The notes: generated from the sequence alone by a model not told the origin. Counted from the first letter of the stretch, positions 29,042 to 37,751 are shown. The stretch: 64,000 bases of DNA from Aquabacterium sp. (GCA_030654395.1 JAURXM010000031.1:124001-188000); one strand, 5' to 3'. Numbers and translations: made by a program.

Positions 29042-30052
29042 ATGCAGTCACTACCTACCAATCCCTATTACGCCAGCACCTATGTCAGGTTGCTCTTTGA
29101 CTATTTGGCGTCAAAAGGCTTAGATGGCGAACGCATTCTGGGTGAGCCGCCGCCTGATGCGGGCCATCGCGGGCTCGTGCGCTATTCATCCGCACGTTGG
29201 CAAGGGTTTTTGGAGAAGGCTGCGAAGGCACTGGACGATCCGCTGCTGGGCTTGCATCTGGGTCGTACCATCAAGCCGGAGCATCTGGGTGTGCTGGGTT
29301 ATGTCATTCAGGCGTGTCGTGATGCTGGCAGTGCCTTGCTGCGTTGGCAGCAGTTTGAGAAGTTGGTGACGAACATGGCGAATCTGCACTTGCACATGGA
29401 AGGCGCATCTGTTGTGCTCGAGTGGGTCACCTCGCATCAGAGTGACGGCTGGCTGTCCGATGAAACGGTGATGGTCGCGTCGGTCGAGCTGTGTCGAAAG
29501 GTCGTGGCAGAGTCATTTGCGCTGGAGGAAGTGTGTTTCCTCTGCCCGCCGCCCCAGGATGTCAGCCCCTACCTAGATTATTTTGGATGCCCGGTGCGGT
29601 TTGCTCAGCCCGAAATGAGCATTCGCTTAGCAGCCACCCACTTAGCCTTGCCAATGCGCCAAGCGGACGAAGCATTGCAGAGTTTCATGGAGCAGCAGGC
29701 GAAGGCCATGTTGGCCGAGTTGCCCCCGATGGATGATCTTGAGGAAACGGTCAGGCGTGCCATTGCGCGCCTGGCCAGAGAGGGCGAAATCAGCATTGAA
29801 AGGGTCGCGGGGGACTTGAATCTGACCTCGCGGTCGTTGCATCGCAAGCTGGCCAAGCTCGGTTGCAATTTCAGAGGCCTGCGTGAAGACACACGCCGCC
29901 TGTTGGCTCAGGACTACCTCAAGGACCCCCGCTTGGCGCTAGGCGAGGTCGCGTGGTTACTGGGCTATTCGGAGTTGAGCGCGTTTTCTCGGGCGTTCAA
30001 GCGCTGGACGGGGCACTCGCCCAGCGAGGTCAGGCTGACCCAGTCACACTGA
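29042..30052 (+). CDS. AraC-family regulator with N-terminal ligand domain
   Basis: The 336-residue protein has an effector domain (LLGLHLGRTIKPEHLGVLGY is the typical motif) and a C-terminal pair of helix-turn-helix units (ISIERVAGDLNLTSRSLHRK and LGEVAWLLGYSELSAFSRAFKRWTG, about residues 250-330). The ATG at 29042 was preferred over an in-frame TTG at 29003, whose extension looks weakly conserved. It diverges from the beta-helix/SDR genes over about 130 bp and may regulate them. Architecture matches the other two AraC proteins of this window. Confidence 0.87.
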   Translation: MQSLPTNPYYASTYVRLLFDYLASKGLDGERILGEPPPDAGHRGLVRYSSARWQGFLEKAAKALDDPLLGLHLGRTIKPEHLGVLGYVIQACRDAGSALLRWQQFEKLVTNMANLHLHMEGASVVLEWVTSHQSDGWLSDETVMVASVELCRKVVAESFALEEVCFLCPPPQDVSPYLDYFGCPVRFAQPEMSIRLAATHLALPMRQADEALQSFMEQQAKAMLAELPPMDDLEETVRRAIARLAREGEISIERVAGDLNLTSRSLHRKLAKLGCNFRGLREDTRRLLAQDYLKDPRLALGEVAWLLGYSELSAFSRAFKRWTGHSPSEVRLTQSH

Positions 30053-30080
30053 CCCGTGGGTCATGAGGAATAATCCAGCC

Positions 30081-31538
30081 ATGTTCGACACCCTCGAAGC
30101 CCTCGCGCGTCAAGCCGCACCCCGTGATGTCCAACATTGGGCCGTTCGCGGCGTGAGTGAGCGCGCGCAGCACCTCACCGTGCGGCAAGACGTGGCGCAA
30201 GCCCCTGTGCTGACACGTGATCAAGGCGTGATGGTCACTGTGATCGCGGGTGGCTTGGGTTACGCCGCGACAGCCGATGTGTCTGTGGCGGGGCTCAAGG
30301 CCGCGTTCGCCAAGGCCAAGGCTTTGGCTCAAGCCAGCAGCGGTAAAGCGGTGTTTGACTACACCCGCTTGTCCATGCCCCAGCCACAGGGCCGCTACGA
30401 CAGCGTGGTCGCACAAGACAGCGCAGGCCTGAGCTTGCTGGGCCGCATGGACCTGTTGCGCACCATCAGCAGCGCCACTCACCTTGATGCGCGCATCGTC
30501 GACTGGTCAGCCAGTTTGTCGACGGTACACAGCGACCAGCTCCACATCACCAGTGAGGGCGGGCGTGCTGAGCAACACTGGCAGCTGCTCACCCCATCGA
30601 TACAAGCGACAGCACAGGTCGCAGGCATCACCCAAACGCGCTCATCAGCGGGTCAGTACAACGGGTTTTGCCAACAAGGCGGCCTAGAGGTGCTTGAACG
30701 AGCCCGCTTTCATGAAGACGGCCCACGTGTGGCGAGTCAGGCCATTGAGTTGGCCATGGCGCCCCCCTGTCCCACTGGCGAGATGGACTTGGTGTTGATG
30801 CCCGATCAGATGATGCTGCAAATCCACGAATCCATTGGGCACCCCTTAGAGCTCGATCGCATCTTGGGTGACGAGCGCAACTACGCGGGCACCAGCTTCG
30901 TGACTTTGGATATGTTTGGCCACTACCGCTATGGCAGCGACTTGCTCAACGTCAGCTACGACCATGGTCAAGCGAATGAGTTCGCTGGTTTTGCCTTTGA
31001 TGATGATGGCTCGCCTGCGCAAAGGCACTTGGTCATTGAGCAGGGCATGCTCAAGCGGCCATTGGGCGGGGCGATCTCGCAGGCACGCGCACGCGCCTTG
31101 GGCTTTGATCTGGGCGGCGTGGCCACCACACGGGCTTGCTCGTGGAACCGCGCACCCATTGACCGCATGAGCAACCTCAACGTGGAGCCGGGCGCGACCA
31201 GCTTGGATGACATCATCGCCTCGGTCGATCACGGCGTGGTGATGCACACCAACTGCTCGTGGAGCATCGATGACTCGCGCAACAAGTTTCAGTTTGGTTG
31301 CGAATACGGCCAAGTGATCCGCCAAGGGCGGCTCGCCGAAGTGGTGCGCAACCCCAGCTACCGAGGCGTATCGGCCACCTTTTGGCGCTCACTGGCCATG
31401 GTCGGTGATGCGCACACCATGCAGGTCATGGGCACCCCGTTTTGCGGCAAGGGCGAGCCATCACAAGTGATCAGGGTGGGGCATGCTGCGCCCGTGTGCA
31501 AGTTTGCCAATGTGGCCGTGTTTGGTGGGGTGGCTTGA
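30081..31538 (+). CDS. TldD-like zinc metallopeptidase subunit
   Basis: The 485-residue protein belongs to the TldD/PmbA family. It has the metal-binding motif HESIGH (H249-E250 and H254), which marks the catalytic TldD-type subunit. In characterised TldD/E complexes a heterodimer degrades small unstructured peptides, and in some bacteria it trims modified peptide antibiotics such as microcin B17 or cleaves the CcdA antitoxin. The partner gene follows after 1 bp and lacks this motif, so the pair should form the heterodimer. Adjacent TldD and TldE genes differ from the usual separated housekeeping copies, suggesting a second, specialised pair. Start chosen at MFDTLEA. Confidence 0.85.
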   Translation: MFDTLEALARQAAPRDVQHWAVRGVSERAQHLTVRQDVAQAPVLTRDQGVMVTVIAGGLGYAATADVSVAGLKAAFAKAKALAQASSGKAVFDYTRLSMPQPQGRYDSVVAQDSAGLSLLGRMDLLRTISSATHLDARIVDWSASLSTVHSDQLHITSEGGRAEQHWQLLTPSIQATAQVAGITQTRSSAGQYNGFCQQGGLEVLERARFHEDGPRVASQAIELAMAPPCPTGEMDLVLMPDQMMLQIHESIGHPLELDRILGDERNYAGTSFVTLDMFGHYRYGSDLLNVSYDHGQANEFAGFAFDDDGSPAQRHLVIEQGMLKRPLGGAISQARARALGFDLGGVATTRACSWNRAPIDRMSNLNVEPGATSLDDIIASVDHGVVMHTNCSWSIDDSRNKFQFGCEYGQVIRQGRLAEVVRNPSYRGVSATFWRSLAMVGDAHTMQVMGTPFCGKGEPSQVIRVGHAAPVCKFANVAVFGGVA

Positions 31539-31539
31539 C

Positions 31540-32883
31540 GTGACTCAGCCTCACAACCTGACCCACCGCGCCTACATGGAGGCCTTGGCCGATGCCGTGC
31601 TGGGCGCCCTGCCCGGTGTGCACGCCAGCCTGTATCTGGCAGCCGAGTCCAGTGACTTCATCCGCTTCAACCATGCGCAGGTCAGGCAGGCCACACATGT
31701 GACCCAAGCTTACGTCACGCTGAGTTTGGCGCAGGGGCAGCGTGCCATCCAGTCGACACGCACGGTCAGTGGTGATTTGGCCATCGATGTGCCCGCCCTG
31801 TTGGCCGATCAGCTTCAGCTGGCAAGTGACTTGGCTTGCTTGCCGCCCGACCCCTATCTGCTCTTGCCGGACGAGGTCAAGCACACCACGCGCGAAGACC
31901 AAGGTGCACTACCCCAAGCAAGCGAGGTCATCGATGCGGTGCACAGGCACGCCAGTGGCTTGGACTTCGTGGGCTTTTACGCGGGTGGCCCCGTTGTGCG
32001 GGCTTATGCAGACAGCCGTGGGCAGCGCAATTGGCACCGTGTGGACAGCTTTAACTTGGAGTGGTGCCTTTATCACGCCACCGACAAAGCCGTGAAGACT
32101 GGCTACAGCGGCACGCATTGGTCAGAAGAGGCGTTTGCCAAGCGCATGCAACAAGCGGCCCAACAGGTTCAGTTGCTTGCTCGCCCACCCCAAACCTTGT
32201 CACCGGGACGCTACAGGGCTTACTTCGAACCCACCGCTGTTGGTGAACTACTGGCCACCTTGGCGTGGGGCGGCTTCAGCCGTAAATTGCAAGAAACGGG
32301 TACCTCGCCCTTGATGCGTTTGGTGCGCGGTGAGGCCGCTTTGCACGCCAGCGTACAGCTATCAGAACACACAGGCCGCAGCAGTGCCCCTGCCTTCACG
32401 CCCAGTGGCTTCACGCGACCTGAGCGGGTCGCCTTGGTCACCAATGGGCTGCACGCGGGCAGCCTGTGCTCACCCCGATCGGCCCGTGAATACGGCGTGT
32501 TGCCCAATGGCGCCACGGCAGGAGAGGCGCCCGAGGCCTTGTATCTGGCACCCGGCCAACTGCCTGAGGCCGATGCGCTCAAGGCGCTCGGCACAGGCCT
32601 GTATCTCAGCAACCTGCACTACCTGAACTACAGCGACCGTCAGACCTGTCGTTTGACGGGCATGACCCGGTTTGCCTGCTTTTGGGTTGAGGACGGCCAA
32701 CTCAAAGCCCCCCTCAACGTGATGCGCTTCGATGATGACCTGCTGGCCTTGTTTGGCCCCCGCCTGCTGGCCTTGACCGATCAGACGCAATGGCTGCCTG
32801 ACACCAGCACCTATGGCGAGCGCCAGCTCAGCTCAATCACCACGCCCGGCATGTTGGTTGACGGATTTGAGTTGACGCTGTGA
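31540..32883 (+). CDS. TldE/PmbA-like partner subunit
   Basis: The 447-residue protein starts with GTG directly after the tldD-like stop. It has the PmbA/TldE layout (N-terminal domain with TASLYLAAESSDFIRFNHAQVRQ-like strand, C-terminal beta domain with NLHYLNYSDRQTCRLTG) and no HExxxH. In known complexes this subunit shapes the substrate tunnel but does not bind zinc. Tight coupling (1 bp) supports a fixed stoichiometry. Substrates are not evident, and no small precursor peptide gene was seen beside it. Confidence 0.82.
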   Translation: MTQPHNLTHRAYMEALADAVLGALPGVHASLYLAAESSDFIRFNHAQVRQATHVTQAYVTLSLAQGQRAIQSTRTVSGDLAIDVPALLADQLQLASDLACLPPDPYLLLPDEVKHTTREDQGALPQASEVIDAVHRHASGLDFVGFYAGGPVVRAYADSRGQRNWHRVDSFNLEWCLYHATDKAVKTGYSGTHWSEEAFAKRMQQAAQQVQLLARPPQTLSPGRYRAYFEPTAVGELLATLAWGGFSRKLQETGTSPLMRLVRGEAALHASVQLSEHTGRSSAPAFTPSGFTRPERVALVTNGLHAGSLCSPRSAREYGVLPNGATAGEAPEALYLAPGQLPEADALKALGTGLYLSNLHYLNYSDRQTCRLTGMTRFACFWVEDGQLKAPLNVMRFDDDLLALFGPRLLALTDQTQWLPDTSTYGERQLSSITTPGMLVDGFELTL

Positions 32884-32904
32884 ACGTACAGGCAAAATAG
32901 AGCC

Positions 32905-33162
32905 ATGCCGAACCTGCCCGCCCCCCCTGATGACCAACCCCGCAACCCACTGCATGGCCTGACCCTGCAACACATCGTGGAAGCGCTGGTTGACTACTAC
33001 GGGTGGGAAGGACTGGGCCAACGCATTGCCGTGCGCTGCTTCACCGATGACCCCAGCGTCGCGTCCAGCCTGAAGTTCTTGCGCAAAACCCCTTGGGCAC
33101 GCGAGAAGGTCGAAGGCCTCTACCTGTTTACCTTGCGCGAAAGCCGCAGGCAGCAGCGCTGA
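32905..33162 (+). CDS. VF530-family (DUF2132) small DNA-binding protein
   Basis: The 85-residue protein matches the VF530/DUF2132 family: [20 protein letters not shown], then [39 protein letters not shown]-binding role was proposed from structure, but the function is unsettled. It lies 21 bp after the TldE-like gene and 3 bp before a methyltransferase gene, so it is probably part of a run of co-transcribed genes. Confidence 0.85.
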   Translation: MPNLPAPPDDQPRNPLHGLTLQHIVEALVDYYGWEGLGQRIAVRCFTDDPSVASSLKFLRKTPWAREKVEGLYLFTLRESRRQQR

Positions 33163-33165
33163 CCC

Positions 33166-33804
33166 ATGGCCCTCAGCCCTGACGACTTGGCGCACATTGC
33201 CACCCACACGCTGGCGCACTACAGCGCGCAGGCCGAACAGTTTTGGTCGGGCACCCGTGACCACGATGTCAGCCAAAACATCGACGCCTTGCTGCGCTAT
33301 ATCGACGCACCCGCACCTTTGGCCATTTTGGATGTGGGGTGCGGCCCCGGCCGTGATTTACGCACCTTTGTGAACCTGGGCCACCACGCCACGGGCTTGG
33401 AAGCCTCGCCGCAGTTTGTGGCCATGGCGCGTGCCCACAGCGGGTGTGAGGTGCTGGCGCAGAGTTTCGTTGACTTGGATTTGCCCGACGCGCGCTTTGA
33501 TGGCATCTTTGCCAACGCGTCTTTGTTTCATGTGCCCAGCCAATTGCTGCCGCGCGTTTTGCAACAGCTGCACGCCACACTCAAGTCCGGCGGCGTCTTG
33601 TTCAGCTCTAACCCTCGCGGTGAAGGCCAAGAGGGCTGGCAAGGGGGGCGTTATGTGGTGTTCCACGACCTGACCGCGTGGCGCACCTTCATGGCCGATG
33701 CTGGCTTCATGGAGCTGCTGCATTACTACCGACCCGAAGGCCTGCCACGCGCACAACAACCTTGGTTGGCCAGTGTCTGGCGCAAGCTGGAGGCACCCAC
33801 GTGA
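33166..33804 (+). CDS. Class I SAM-dependent methyltransferase
   Basis: The 212-residue protein has motif I LDVGCGPGRDL (about residues 55-65), an acidic residue at the end of strand 2 (TGLEAS) and FDGIFANASLFHVP for motif IV, all typical of small-molecule methyltransferases. The gene starts 3 bp after the VF530 gene and overlaps the next gene by 4 nt (GTGA). The substrate cannot be read from the sequence. Confidence 0.85.
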   Translation: MALSPDDLAHIATHTLAHYSAQAEQFWSGTRDHDVSQNIDALLRYIDAPAPLAILDVGCGPGRDLRTFVNLGHHATGLEASPQFVAMARAHSGCEVLAQSFVDLDLPDARFDGIFANASLFHVPSQLLPRVLQQLHATLKSGGVLFSSNPRGEGQEGWQGGRYVVFHDLTAWRTFMADAGFMELLHYYRPEGLPRAQQPWLASVWRKLEAPT

Positions 33805-35270
33805 GCTTGGCACTGGTTCAGAGTCTGCAACAACGCTGGGGCGCCCGCCTGATAGAGACGCACATCTCATGGGTTTTGCTCGATGGCGTTCACGCTTGGA
33901 AGATCAAAAAACCGGTCAATCTGGGTTTTCTGGATTTCAGTGAACTGGCGACCCGGCACCGCTTGTGCGAGGTCGAGCTGCACCTGAATCAACGCCTCGC
34001 GCCTCAGCTGTATCTGGACGTGGTGGCGATCCGGGGCACCGCCCAGCAGCCTGTGTTGGACGGCGATGCGCCCGTGATTGAATACGCCTTGCGCATGAAG
34101 CAGTTTGAACCCGGCGCCTTGCTGGGTGAACGCTTGCAGGCCGGTTTGCTGCAGCCCCAACAGCTCGATACTTTGGCCGCGAGGCTGGCCTCGTTTCACC
34201 AAGCCGCCCCTGTGGCCACAAGCCAATCACCCTATGGCAGCACCGCGCACATCACCCAGGCGGTAGGGCAGGTATTGGCTGGTTTGGCCAAACAAGGGTG
34301 CGTGCAGGCCCGTGTTTTTTGGCAACCTTGGCTCCAATCTCAGTCCGCCCAATTAGGGGATTTTTGGGCGCAGCGTCAAGCCACAGGCCACGTCATCGAA
34401 GGCCATGGTGATCTGCACCTGAACAACGCGGTGGTTCTGGGTGATGAGGTCACCGCCTTCGACTGCATCGAGTTTGACCCCGCCTTGCGCTGGATAGACG
34501 CTTGCAGCGACATCGCTTTCATGGTGATGGACTTGATGGCGCACAGCAGACCCGATCTGGCCTACCGCTTTCTCAATGCTTATTTGGACGAAAGCGGCGA
34601 CCATGCGGGCTTGCCCACGCTGCGCTTTTACCTTGTGTACCGCGCCTTGGTCAGGGGCTTGGTGGCAGGTATCAAAGGTGACCAAGGCGAGCACGATCAG
34701 CCGGACTACCTTGATCTGGCCGAGCGTTTGACGCAGCCGGCGCCACCACGTCTGCTCATCACACACGGCTTGTCCGGGTCGGGTAAGTCCTTTCACACGC
34801 TGGGCTTGCTGGGTCACGCACAAGCCATCCGCGTGCGCGCTGATGTCGAGCGCAAGCGCTTGGTCGACATCCCCGATCGCTACACACCACAGGCAACGGC
34901 ACAGACATACGCCCGTTTGCGTGAGCTGGCGTACACGGCGCTGCAAGCTGGCTACCCGGTGATCGTGGACGCGACCTTTCTGCGCCGTGCCCAGCGCGAT
35001 GACTTCCGCCAACTCGCGCGGCAGTTGAACGTGCCCTTCACGATTTTGCATTGCCTCGCAGACCCTGCCACCTTGCGCCAGCGAGTCACGCTGCGCAGTC
35101 AGCAGGGCCACGACGCCTCTGAAGCCGATGCCACTGTGCTGGCGCAACAATGGGGCGTTGTCGAGCCGTTGCAAGAAGATGAACACGCCTGCACGATCAC
35201 GGTCGACGCAGCACAGCCCGTGACCCCAGAGGCACTGGCCACCCAATGGCTATGGATGGAACCGACATGA
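33801..35270 (+). CDS. Aminoglycoside-phosphotransferase-like and P-loop kinase fusion
   Basis: The 489-residue protein has two kinase-like halves. The N-terminal APH-like half (about 1-310) carries the catalytic loop HGDLHLNN and the metal Asp in FDCIEFDPALRWID. The C-terminal P-loop half (about 325-489) carries GLSGSGKS and resembles the AAA_33/gluconate-kinase-type domain. Fusions of this kind are widespread in proteobacteria but poorly characterised, and phosphorylation of a small molecule is likely. A GTG start at 33801 overlaps the methyltransferase stop, and the end overlaps the GST gene by 4 nt, so expression is coupled. Confidence 0.85.
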   Translation: MSLALVQSLQQRWGARLIETHISWVLLDGVHAWKIKKPVNLGFLDFSELATRHRLCEVELHLNQRLAPQLYLDVVAIRGTAQQPVLDGDAPVIEYALRMKQFEPGALLGERLQAGLLQPQQLDTLAARLASFHQAAPVATSQSPYGSTAHITQAVGQVLAGLAKQGCVQARVFWQPWLQSQSAQLGDFWAQRQATGHVIEGHGDLHLNNAVVLGDEVTAFDCIEFDPALRWIDACSDIAFMVMDLMAHSRPDLAYRFLNAYLDESGDHAGLPTLRFYLVYRALVRGLVAGIKGDQGEHDQPDYLDLAERLTQPAPPRLLITHGLSGSGKSFHTLGLLGHAQAIRVRADVERKRLVDIPDRYTPQATAQTYARLRELAYTALQAGYPVIVDATFLRRAQRDDFRQLARQLNVPFTILHCLADPATLRQRVTLRSQQGHDASEADATVLAQQWGVVEPLQEDEHACTITVDAAQPVTPEALATQWLWMEPT

Positions 35271-35932
35271 TCACGCTTTACCACTGCATCAGTGCACGCT
35301 CCTTTCGCCCCCTGTGGACGCTGGAGGAATTGGGCCTGTCCTACACACTCCACATGCTGCCCTTCCCACCGCGTGTGTTGGCCAAAGACTTCCTCGCCAT
35401 CAACCCGCTGGGCACCATCCCCGCCTTGACCGATGGCGAGATGTTGATGACCGAATCGGCCGCCATCTGCCAGTACTTGGCCACGCGTGCTGGCGCCACC
35501 CCTTTGTCGATCCAGCCGGGTGACCCACAGTACGGCCCCTTCCTTAACTGGCTGCACTTTGGTGAGGCCACGCTCACCGTGCCGCAAACCATTGTGCTGC
35601 GCTATGGCCGCTTTGAGCCCTTGGAGCGCCGCCTGCCCCAAGCCGAGGCTGACTACCGCAAGTGGTTCCTGGCGCGGCTCAAGGGCTTGGAGCCAGCGCT
35701 GGCACGGCACCCCTATCTGTGTGGTGATCACTTGACTGCGGCTGACATCTCAGTCGGCTACGCGCTGATGCTGGCGAGCTACCTTGACCTGACAGCGCGT
35801 TTCTCTCCAGCGGTGTCCGCCTATTGGCAACGCTTGCAAGACGGTGCGGGCTACCAGCGCGCGCTGGCCGCGCAAGTGAACGCGGCGCAGGCACAAGGCA
35901 TCTCGCTGACCCCTGCGCCGATGGGTGGCTGA
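35267..35932 (+). CDS. Glutathione S-transferase family protein
   Basis: The 221-residue protein has an N-terminal thioredoxin-like domain (MITLYHCISARSFRPLWTLE, NPLGTIPALTDGEM, TESAAICQYLA) and a helical C-terminal domain. The motif SARSFR with Ser at the catalytic position suits a Ser- or Cys-type bacterial GST. The gene overlaps the kinase-fusion gene by 4 nt (ATGA) and closes the run starting at about 30 kb. Remains of a restriction-modification gene begin 3 bp after its stop, marking the edge of a rearranged patch. Confidence 0.87.
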   Translation: MITLYHCISARSFRPLWTLEELGLSYTLHMLPFPPRVLAKDFLAINPLGTIPALTDGEMLMTESAAICQYLATRAGATPLSIQPGDPQYGPFLNWLHFGEATLTVPQTIVLRYGRFEPLERRLPQAEADYRKWFLARLKGLEPALARHPYLCGDHLTAADISVGYALMLASYLDLTARFSPAVSAYWQRLQDGAGYQRALAAQVNAAQAQGISLTPAPMGG

Positions 35933-35935
35933 GTT

Positions 35936-36289
35936 CTGGGGCGCGACGTGATCGAGCTCGTGGACTAACTGCGCTTTCGCTCGCAGACCGAGAAACACGA
36001 GCTGTCGCACCTGTACGAAGCCAAGATCAAAAACATGGGCAACGCCGGGCGCAACGGCGGCGAGTACTACACGCCCCGCCCACTGATCCGCGCCATGATC
36101 CAAGTCGTGGCCCCCAAGATTGGCTAGCGCATTTATGACGGCGCTTGCGGGTCGGCTGGCTTCTTGTGCGAAGCCTTTGACTACCTGCAAAGCCAGCCCA
36201 ATCTGACCACGACTGACCAGAAGACGCTGCAAACGCGCACCTTCTGCGGCAAAGAGAAAAAGAGCCTTGCCTTCAATGGCGACTTATGA
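35936..36289 (+). pseudogene. hsdM: Fragment of type I restriction-modification hsdM (N6-adenine methyltransferase)
   Basis: Read in one frame, this stretch gives segments typical of HsdM: ELRFRSQTEKHELSHLYE-like, KNMGNAGRNGGEYYTPRPLI, then YDGACGSAGFL (the SAM-binding motif I) and TRTFCGKEKKSLAF. The frame contains stop codons at 35966 (TAA) and 36125 (TAG) and ends at 36287 (TGA). The N-terminal part, the catalytic NPPF region and everything after KEKKSLAF are missing. This is a decayed internal fragment; no function is expected. It ends directly before the MazEF-type module. Confidence 0.8.
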
Positions 36290-36294
36290 AAAAT

Positions 36295-36339
36295 ATGTTG
36301 CATGTAACGAGCGAGTCCCCTAAGATGTTGCATGTAACG
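36295..36339 (+). promoter_or_regulatory. Two 15-bp direct repeats, candidate toxin-antitoxin operators
   Basis: ATGTTGCATGTAACG occurs at 36295-36309 and again at 36325-36339, exactly 30 bp apart. Each copy holds a near-palindrome GTTGCATGTAAC with one mismatched pair. They sit 20-65 bp before the antitoxin start and fit paired operator sites for autorepression by the antitoxin-toxin complex. An AGGAG ribosome binding site at about 36350 follows. Confidence 0.6.
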
Positions 36340-36359
36340 CTGCAAACTAGGAGCTGCAA

Positions 36360-36572
36360 ATGGCCACAGCAACATCAGAACGAGTGCAAAAGCACCGCAT
36401 CGCATTGCGTGAATCGGGTTTGCGCCCAGTGCAAATCTGGGTGCCTGACACGCGCCGCGCTGGCTTTGCCCAAGAGTGCCGTCGCCAGTCCCTGCTGCTG
36501 CAAGACGATGCGCAAGAACGCGAAACCACCGATTGGCTGAAAGCGGCAGCGGACACTGAGGGCTGGCAGTGA
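36360..36572 (+). CDS. MazE-like antitoxin (DUF3018 type)
   Basis: The 70-residue protein matches the antitoxin MazE family of the DUF3018 kind: SERVQKHRIALRESGLRPVQ, then IWVPDTRRAGFAQECRRQS. The N-terminal half should bind DNA at the repeats just upstream, and the acidic, unstructured C-terminal part (TTDWLKAAADTEGW) should wrap and block the toxin. It overlaps the toxin gene by 4 nt (GTGA), the classic layout. The pair sits between hsdM and hsdR remnants, so it was probably carried in by, or survived from, a mobile restriction locus. Confidence 0.85.
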   Translation: MATATSERVQKHRIALRESGLRPVQIWVPDTRRAGFAQECRRQSLLLQDDAQERETTDWLKAAADTEGWQ

Positions 36573-36892
36573 AGCGTGGTGATGTGGTTACGGTCGCCCT
36601 GCAAGGTGATCTGGGCAAGCCCCGCCCGGGGCTGGTGATTCAATCGGATTTGTTTGACCTACATCCTTCGGTAACGATTCTGCCGGTGACCAGCGATTTA
36701 CGAGCCACGCCGCTGTTTCGCATTACGGTCGAGCCCACTCCAGAAAACGGGTTGAACAAGCCCTCGCAGGTGATGGTGGACAAGCCGCAATCAGTGGCCC
36801 GTGACAAGATTGGTGCCGTGGTAGGGCACCTGGATGACGCTGCCATGTTGGCCGTGAACCGAGCGCTGGCCGTTTTTCTGGGGTTGGCCTAA
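36569..36892 (+). CDS. MazF/PemK-type mRNA endoribonuclease toxin
   Basis: The 107-residue protein has the PemK/MazF fold: KRGDVVTVALQGDLGKPRPGLVIQ at the N-terminus, the central VTILPVTSDLRATPLFRI strand pair and QVMVDKPQSVARDKIGAVVG with the conserved RDKIG. Known members cleave single-stranded mRNA at short specific sequences. The gene starts with GTG and overlaps the antitoxin gene by 4 nt. It looks intact, so the module may still be addictive and may maintain the decayed restriction locus around it. Confidence 0.9.
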   Translation: MKRGDVVTVALQGDLGKPRPGLVIQSDLFDLHPSVTILPVTSDLRATPLFRITVEPTPENGLNKPSQVMVDKPQSVARDKIGAVVGHLDDAAMLAVNRALAVFLGLA

Positions 36893-36895
36893 ACC

Positions 36896-36994
36896 ATGAA
36901 CGAAGCCGAAACCCGTGCCGACCACATTGACCCCGCCCTAAGGGCCGCAGGCTGGGGCGTGGTTGAAGGCAACTTCAGCAATACGGTCATGTAG
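36896..36994 (+). pseudogene. hsdR: N-terminal stub of type I restriction subunit hsdR
   Basis: Three bases after the toxin stop, a reading frame begins MNEAETRADHIDPALRAAGW, matching the start of HsdR-type restriction subunits of the same family as the upstream hsdM fragment. Similarity continues to VVEG, after which the sequence diverges and stops at 36992. Only about 25 of roughly 800 expected residues remain. Together with the hsdM piece it shows that a whole hsd operon once stood here, with the toxin-antitoxin pair within it. Confidence 0.7.
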
Positions 36995-37056
36995 TGCCAG
37001 CCGTCTCCGATGTCCTTGGCCTTTGACAGGGCCAGTGCCCTCACGCCATTGCACAT

Positions 37057-37662
37057 TTATGGATTAGGTCTGTAGTTGTCGAGTGAAATTGGGTTTAACT
37101 TACGTGCCGTTGAGACCACTCTTTTTTCGAGAACCAATGCGGCTGCATCGGTGGCGTTTGAATTTGGCGTCATCCAATTTTCAAAAATCCGTTTGTGAAA
37201 AATAAAGTTACGATGTGCTGGGGAGTACCTGAATGTCAAGTAGTCAGTCCAGTGCTCACCGCAAGCCGTGGTATTTTGAACCGTGAAGAACAAGCCTTTC
37301 GCGACAATTCCTTCTTCGCCATCAAGAAATGGGTCGCATTGCCCGCCCTCATCTGCAGCGTAGACTAAATGGTCATTTCTTGATATTTGAACGAATTCCC
37401 CATTGTCGCCTTGAGTGAAAACAAGAAGTGGCCTTCGAGGCGCAGGCTTTCCTTGATCAGCTATTTTTCTCTCTGCCTTGCGATGAATAACCACGATGTA
37501 ATCTAGGAGACCGTCGCTATTGAAGTCCATGGACATAAAAGTCATTACCTCATATTCTGATGGTAGTTGCGTGGAAATGTTGACAGGAAGTCCTTGTGCT
37601 TGTATTGCAGATGGGAAAATAAACACACTTACCAATAAAAACAAAACGTATATTATTTTCAT
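37057..37662 (-). CDS. Secreted protein of unknown function, AT-rich, candidate immunity protein
   Basis: I do not recognise this 201-residue protein. It has a clear signal peptide (MKIIYVLFLLVSVFIFPSA, cleavage near IQAQ) and a segment DFNSDGLLDYIVVI that resembles a calcium-type FG-GAP/VCBS loop. Codon use is visibly richer in A+T than its neighbours, pointing to transfer. It is the last gene of the minus-strand VgrG cluster, 89 bp after the lipoprotein gene. A periplasmic location would fit protection against the cell-wall-directed effector encoded upstream, but this is inference. Confidence 0.55.
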   Translation of the reverse strand: MKIIYVLFLLVSVFIFPSAIQAQGLPVNISTQLPSEYEVMTFMSMDFNSDGLLDYIVVIHRKAERKIADQGKPAPRRPLLVFTQGDNGEFVQISRNDHLVYAADEGGQCDPFLDGEEGIVAKGLFFTVQNTTACGEHWTDYLTFRYSPAHRNFIFHKRIFENWMTPNSNATDAAALVLEKRVVSTARKLNPISLDNYRPNP

Positions 37663-37751
37663 TTTTTAACGGATGGAATTTTTTAAAATTGGTATTAAGG
37701 TGTAATGCGATTGGAATGGATTTCCAAATCACGGAAGCATGTGACTATTGG

